Origin: Eubacteriaceae bacterium
GTDB lineage: Bacteria > Bacillota > Clostridia > Eubacteriales > Anaerofustaceae
DNA length: 8,151 nt
Reading direction: 5' to 3'
Assembly: GCA_017613995.1 (NCBI GenBank)
Contig: JAGACT010000056.1
Span: forward strand, 1 to 8,151
Translations under genes and position numbers: made by a program
The notes under the pieces: generated by a model
The model's input: only the letters and a program-made list of their open reading frames with translations
Databases searched by the model: none
Told to the model about the DNA's origin: nothing
Part shown: positions 6,192 through 8,151 of the stretch, piece by piece
Layout: each line of letters begins with the position of its first letter
Numbering within the stretch: the stretch's first letter is position 1

Positions 6192-7205
6192 CTATCTCAT
6201 TTCCGGCACCAGTTCCTTTATGACCGGCATGAGCCCTATCTTGTCCGGGGTGTGTTCCGGCAGCTGCCAGAAATCGTATCCGGGATAGGTGTTGCCCTCT
6301 ATTATCGCCGGCCCGTCGGGGGTGATGGCGCAGTCCCAGCCCACGTAGCGGACGTCCGGCAGCACCAGGGCGGCCTCCAGGCACAGGTCTATGGCCTCCT
6401 TCACGTAGGGCACCTTGTAGCCCAGGAGCTTAACGCCGGTGTAGGGGTGGGTGTCGTAGTTTATCAGGGCGGAGGTATGGGCCACGCCCACGATCTCCCC
6501 GGTCTCGGGATCCAGGGGGCAGCACAGTCCGCTGTTTTCCATGTTGTCCACGAACTTGCCCTCGTTGCCCATCTTGCACACCGCGTACAGCAGGTGGGCC
6601 ACGCCCTTATCGTCCACCAGGGTGGTTATCCTCAGGGAATTTATGGCCAGGGGATAGAGCCGGTTCATGTCCTCGTGCTGCCGGAGCTCCTCCTCTACGG
6701 TGCGGAAATCTCCCGCCTGCAGGTAGTCCCACAGCGCGTCAACGCTTTCGAAATCCTCCCTTTTGAGCCTCTCTATGCCCTTTCCGCTCTCGTTGTCCCG
6801 GGGCTTGGCGAAGTACACGTCGTGGCGGGAGGCGAAGGCGGCGAACTCCTCCTTGGTGCACTGTTCCAGATCCAGGAATTCCCTTCCCAGGTACTTTGTG
6901 AAGTTGCGGTAGAACTCGTCCTTGTTGCTCATCATGTGCTCGTTCTCTTCGCTGTTGCATATCATGTTGAGCTTCTTGTTCTTTATCCTGGTTATGTATG
7001 TGCTTCTCTGGGCGTGATTCATGTCCCAGTATGCGAAGATAAGGTAATCATGGAATCCGGCTCCGTAGCGGACGGCGCAGTTGAGCATGTCGATGAAAAT
7101 GAACGCCCTGCTCTTTCCGGACTTCTCGTGGCAGCGTTCTATGACGTTCAGAGTCCTTTTAACGCTGGATTCCCTGAAAACCCTCAGTAAATATCCTGAT
7201 TCCAT
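6192..7205 (-). CDS. ATP-grasp protein, sugar-transfer-associated type (ATPgrasp_ST-like)
   Basis: The 337-aa product carries the ATP-grasp pattern: a nucleotide-binding lysine segment (YFAKPRDNESGKGIERL), a central strand SLRITTLVDDKGVAHLL, and the C-terminal VGWDCAITPDGPAIIEGN, where Glu303 and Asn305 are the expected metal ligands, followed by TYPGYDFWQLPEH. This ending is typical of the family called sugar-transfer-associated ATP-grasp, often found near polysaccharide or cell-surface genes; the acceptor substrate is not known. Such enzymes ligate a carboxylate to an amine through an acyl-phosphate. The N-terminal 80 residues are basic and helical. The start at 7205 has GGAGAG 6 nt upstream; a TTG at 7223 is possible but overlaps that site. 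The gene stands alone here, with its own promoter and the shared terminator, and no glycosyltransferase is next to it within the window. Confidence 0.87.
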   Translation of the reverse strand: MESGYLLRVFRESSVKRTLNVIERCHEKSGKSRAFIFIDMLNCAVRYGAGFHDYLIFAYWDMNHAQRSTYITRIKNKKLNMICNSEENEHMMSNKDEFYRNFTKYLGREFLDLEQCTKEEFAAFASRHDVYFAKPRDNESGKGIERLKREDFESVDALWDYLQAGDFRTVEEELRQHEDMNRLYPLAINSLRITTLVDDKGVAHLLYAVCKMGNEGKFVDNMENSGLCCPLDPETGEIVGVAHTSALINYDTHPYTGVKLLGYKVPYVKEAIDLCLEAALVLPDVRYVGWDCAITPDGPAIIEGNTYPGYDFWQLPEHTPDKIGLMPVIKELVPEMR

Positions 7206-7234
7206 CTCGGTCTCTCCGTTCAAATATTTGTTTT

Positions 7235-7263
7235 ATCATACCCCAAAAGCCCATTTTATTCAA
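7235..7263 (-). promoter_or_regulatory. Sigma-A promoter of the ATP-grasp gene
   Basis: On the minus strand, TTGAAT (7258-7263), a 17-bp spacer and TATGAT (7235-7240) lie about 30 bp before the start codon. It is divergent from the DUF2975 promoter, with about 60 bp between the two -35 elements. Confidence 0.78.
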
Positions 7264-7296
7264 TAGACAAGCCGCAGGTATCGTTAAAAAACAATT

Positions 7297-7339
7297 AATT
7301 ATCGAAAAACAATAATCAAATTATTGACAAACGATAATT
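7297..7339. promoter_or_regulatory. 43-bp two-part dyad, probable operator of the DUF2975-HTH operon
   Basis: Two nested inverted repeats share one centre at 7318. The outer arms are AATTATCG (7297-7304) and CGATAATT (7332-7339); the inner arms are CAATAAT (7310-7316) and ATTATTG (7320-7326). The 5-bp joints between them are not symmetric. The inner right arm overlaps the -35 TTGACA and the outer right arm falls in the promoter spacer, so a bound protein would block the polymerase. The HTH protein encoded downstream is the natural candidate to bind it; this is inference. Confidence 0.65.
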
Positions 7340-7352
7340 GCGATGCTATGAT
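7324..7352 (+). promoter_or_regulatory. Strong sigma-A promoter of the DUF2975-HTH operon
   Basis: A perfect TTGACA (7324-7329), a 17-bp spacer and TATGAT (7347-7352) form the best promoter in the window. Transcription should begin near 7359, which rules out the in-frame ATG at 7338 as a start codon. Confidence 0.88.
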
Positions 7353-7385
7353 GGCACAGAAGAAAACACCGGAGGAACCAACCCA

Positions 7386-7853
7386 ATGGAAAAGAAAAAA
7401 GGCTCTGTGACCGTCTCGCTCGTCCTCTGCGCCGTCATTTTCGCGGCGGTCACCTATACTCTCGTCCGCTTCGGCACCATATTCGACGCGTATTACGCCC
7501 ACTACCGTCCCGCGGCGGCGGATTCCGGCTACCTTGACTGGCTCAGAAAGGTCCTGACGGGATGCCTGTATCCCTGCTGCGCCCTGGCCTACGGCGCCCT
7601 CTGCTGCCTGGTCAGGCTCCTTGTCAACATAAGGAGGGACGATATATTCACATCGGAGAACATCACGTACCTGAAGATCCTGTCGGCTCTGTGCCTGGCG
7701 GTATCAGCGGTCACGCTCTTCGGAGCCGTAAGCTACATCCCTCTGGGGATAATCAGCGCCGCGGCGTTCTTCATCGCCGTGATACTCTGGGTAATAAAGG
7801 ACGTTTTCGTCAACGCCAAGCGCATCCGCGACGAGAACGAACTGACGATATGA
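7386..7853 (+). CDS. DUF2975 family membrane protein
   Basis: The 155-aa protein has four hydrophobic helices (about 8-28, 57-80, 95-115, 117-138) with a loop at 83-94 (RRDDIFTSENITYLK) and the ending VFVNAKRIRDENELTI. The DIF-x-x-EN-x-x-x-L motif and the DENELTI end are typical of DUF2975, a small integral membrane family of unknown function nearly always encoded next to a YozG-like HTH regulator, as here. GGAGG (7371-7375) lies 10 nt before the ATG at 7386. A cysteine cluster, GCLYPCCALAYGALCCL (residues 59-75), lies in the second helix; I would not call it a metal site without conservation data. It is first in an operon; its stop overlaps the ribosome binding site of the next gene. Confidence 0.88.
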   Translation: MEKKKGSVTVSLVLCAVIFAAVTYTLVRFGTIFDAYYAHYRPAAADSGYLDWLRKVLTGCLYPCCALAYGALCCLVRLLVNIRRDDIFTSENITYLKILSALCLAVSAVTLFGAVSYIPLGIISAAAFFIAVILWVIKDVFVNAKRIRDENELTI

Positions 7854-7862
7854 GGTGGGATC

Positions 7863-8090
7863 ATGATAGAAGTGAATCTTGACGTGATGCTTGCCGTGAG
7901 GAAGATGAGCTCCCAGGAGCTCTCCGAGAAGATAGGGATAACTCCCGCCAATCTCTCGATCCTCAAGACCGGAAAGGCCCGGGCCATAAGGTTTTCCACC
8001 CTGGAGGCCATATGCTGCTCCCTGGAATGCCAGCCCGGAGATATTTTAAGATACATTCCCGACGGAAAGGAAGGCGGAACAGATGAGTGA
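7863..8090 (+). CDS. Small Cro/cI-type HTH transcriptional regulator (YozG-like)
   Basis: The 75-aa protein is a single helix-turn-helix domain: residues 17-24 (SQELSEKI) form the second helix, 27-34 (TPANLSIL) the recognition helix, and LEAICCSLECQPGDIL (47-62) the closing helices. This pattern belongs to the small Cro/cI regulators paired with DUF2975 proteins. There is no sensor or dimerisation domain beyond the fold, so the signal may reach it through the membrane partner; that is inference. The ATG lies 9 nt after the DUF2975 stop, with GAGGTGGG partly overlapping that stop as ribosome binding site, so the two are probably translationally coupled. It likely represses its own promoter through the dyad at 7297-7339. 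Confidence 0.92.
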   Translation: MIEVNLDVMLAVRKMSSQELSEKIGITPANLSILKTGKARAIRFSTLEAICCSLECQPGDILRYIPDGKEGGTDE

Positions 8091-8151
8091 GAATATTTAC
8101 ACACAGGAATACGGCACGGCTCCGGGAGCGGAGCCCGGGATGACGGTAAGG
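8083..8151 (+). CDS. Start of a third operon gene, truncated by the right edge
   Basis: An ATG at 8083 opens a frame that runs to the edge (23 codons), overlapping the end of the HTH gene by 8 bp, with GGAAGG 9-10 nt upstream. The visible residues begin MSENIYTQEYGTAPG, a hydrophilic Gly/Pro/Ala-containing stretch that gives no family signal. The overlap suggests coupled translation with the HTH regulator. I do not recognise it; membrane proteins often follow DUF2975-HTH pairs, but nothing here shows that. Confidence 0.6.
   Translation, partial: MSENIYTQEYGTAPGAEPGMTVR

Noticed and set aside
7206..7223. TTG at 7223 as start of the ATP-grasp gene
   Set aside because: The added residues overlap the ribosome binding site of the better ATG at 7205.
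7338..7385. ATG at 7338 as start of the DUF2975 gene
   Set aside because: It lies in the promoter upstream of the -10 and would not be in the transcript.
8118..8135. GGCTCC/GGAGCC inverted repeat near the right edge
   Set aside because: It falls in Gly/Pro/Ala codons of the truncated gene and is short, so composition explains it.

Overview
The window looks like a chromosomal segment of a fairly GC-rich Bacillota (Firmicute), probably a Clostridia-type or related gut anaerobe. This rests on a complete T-box riboswitch ahead of an isoleucyl-tRNA synthetase gene, consensus-like sigma-A promoters with 17-bp spacers in AT-rich gaps, strong GGAGG-type ribosome binding sites, compact rho-independent terminators, and a DUF2975/YozG-like HTH gene pair. 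I cannot name a genus. No insertion sequence, phage gene, tRNA, rRNA or CRISPR array is visible.

Layout. (1) 1-1202, minus: N-terminal 400 residues of a Tet(M)/EF-G-like ribosomal-protection GTPase, cut by the left edge. (2) 1203-1514: a gene-free, AT-rich stretch holding several inverted repeats and five copies of a TTATNNACA 9-mer, presumably the control region of the GTPase gene. (3) 1554-2666, minus: a six-helix DUF308/HdeD-like membrane protein with a long acidic tail containing a duplicated 19-residue motif; it has its own promoter and terminator. (4) 2750-3028, plus: promoter and Ile-specific T-box leader (specifier AUC, tRNA-end-binding UGGU). (5) 3029-6124, plus: ileS, a type 2 IleRS of 1031 aa whose class I signature is G-I-H-H instead of H-x-G-H. 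(6) 6149-6175: a perfect 12-bp hairpin that can terminate both convergent neighbours. (7) 6192-7205, minus: a stand-alone ATP-grasp protein of the sugar-transfer-associated type. (8) 7235-7352: divergent promoters separated by a 43-bp two-part dyad. (9) 7386-8151, plus: a tightly packed operon of a DUF2975 membrane protein, a 75-aa Cro/cI-type HTH regulator, and the start of a third gene cut by the right edge.

How they work together. ileS is controlled by uncharged tRNA-Ile through the T-box. The DUF2975-HTH pair looks like a self-contained autoregulated unit, with the dyad overlapping the operon's -35 as the likely operator. The Tet(M)-like GTPase and the GXHH-type IleRS are both proteins whose families are linked to insensitivity to translation inhibitors (tetracyclines and mupirocin), but a functional connection between them here is only inference. 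The most notable items are the GXHH IleRS signature, the structured 1203-1514 intergenic region, the dyad operator at 7297-7339, and the repeated acidic tail of the DUF308 protein. I found no clear new multi-gene defence or biosynthetic system.
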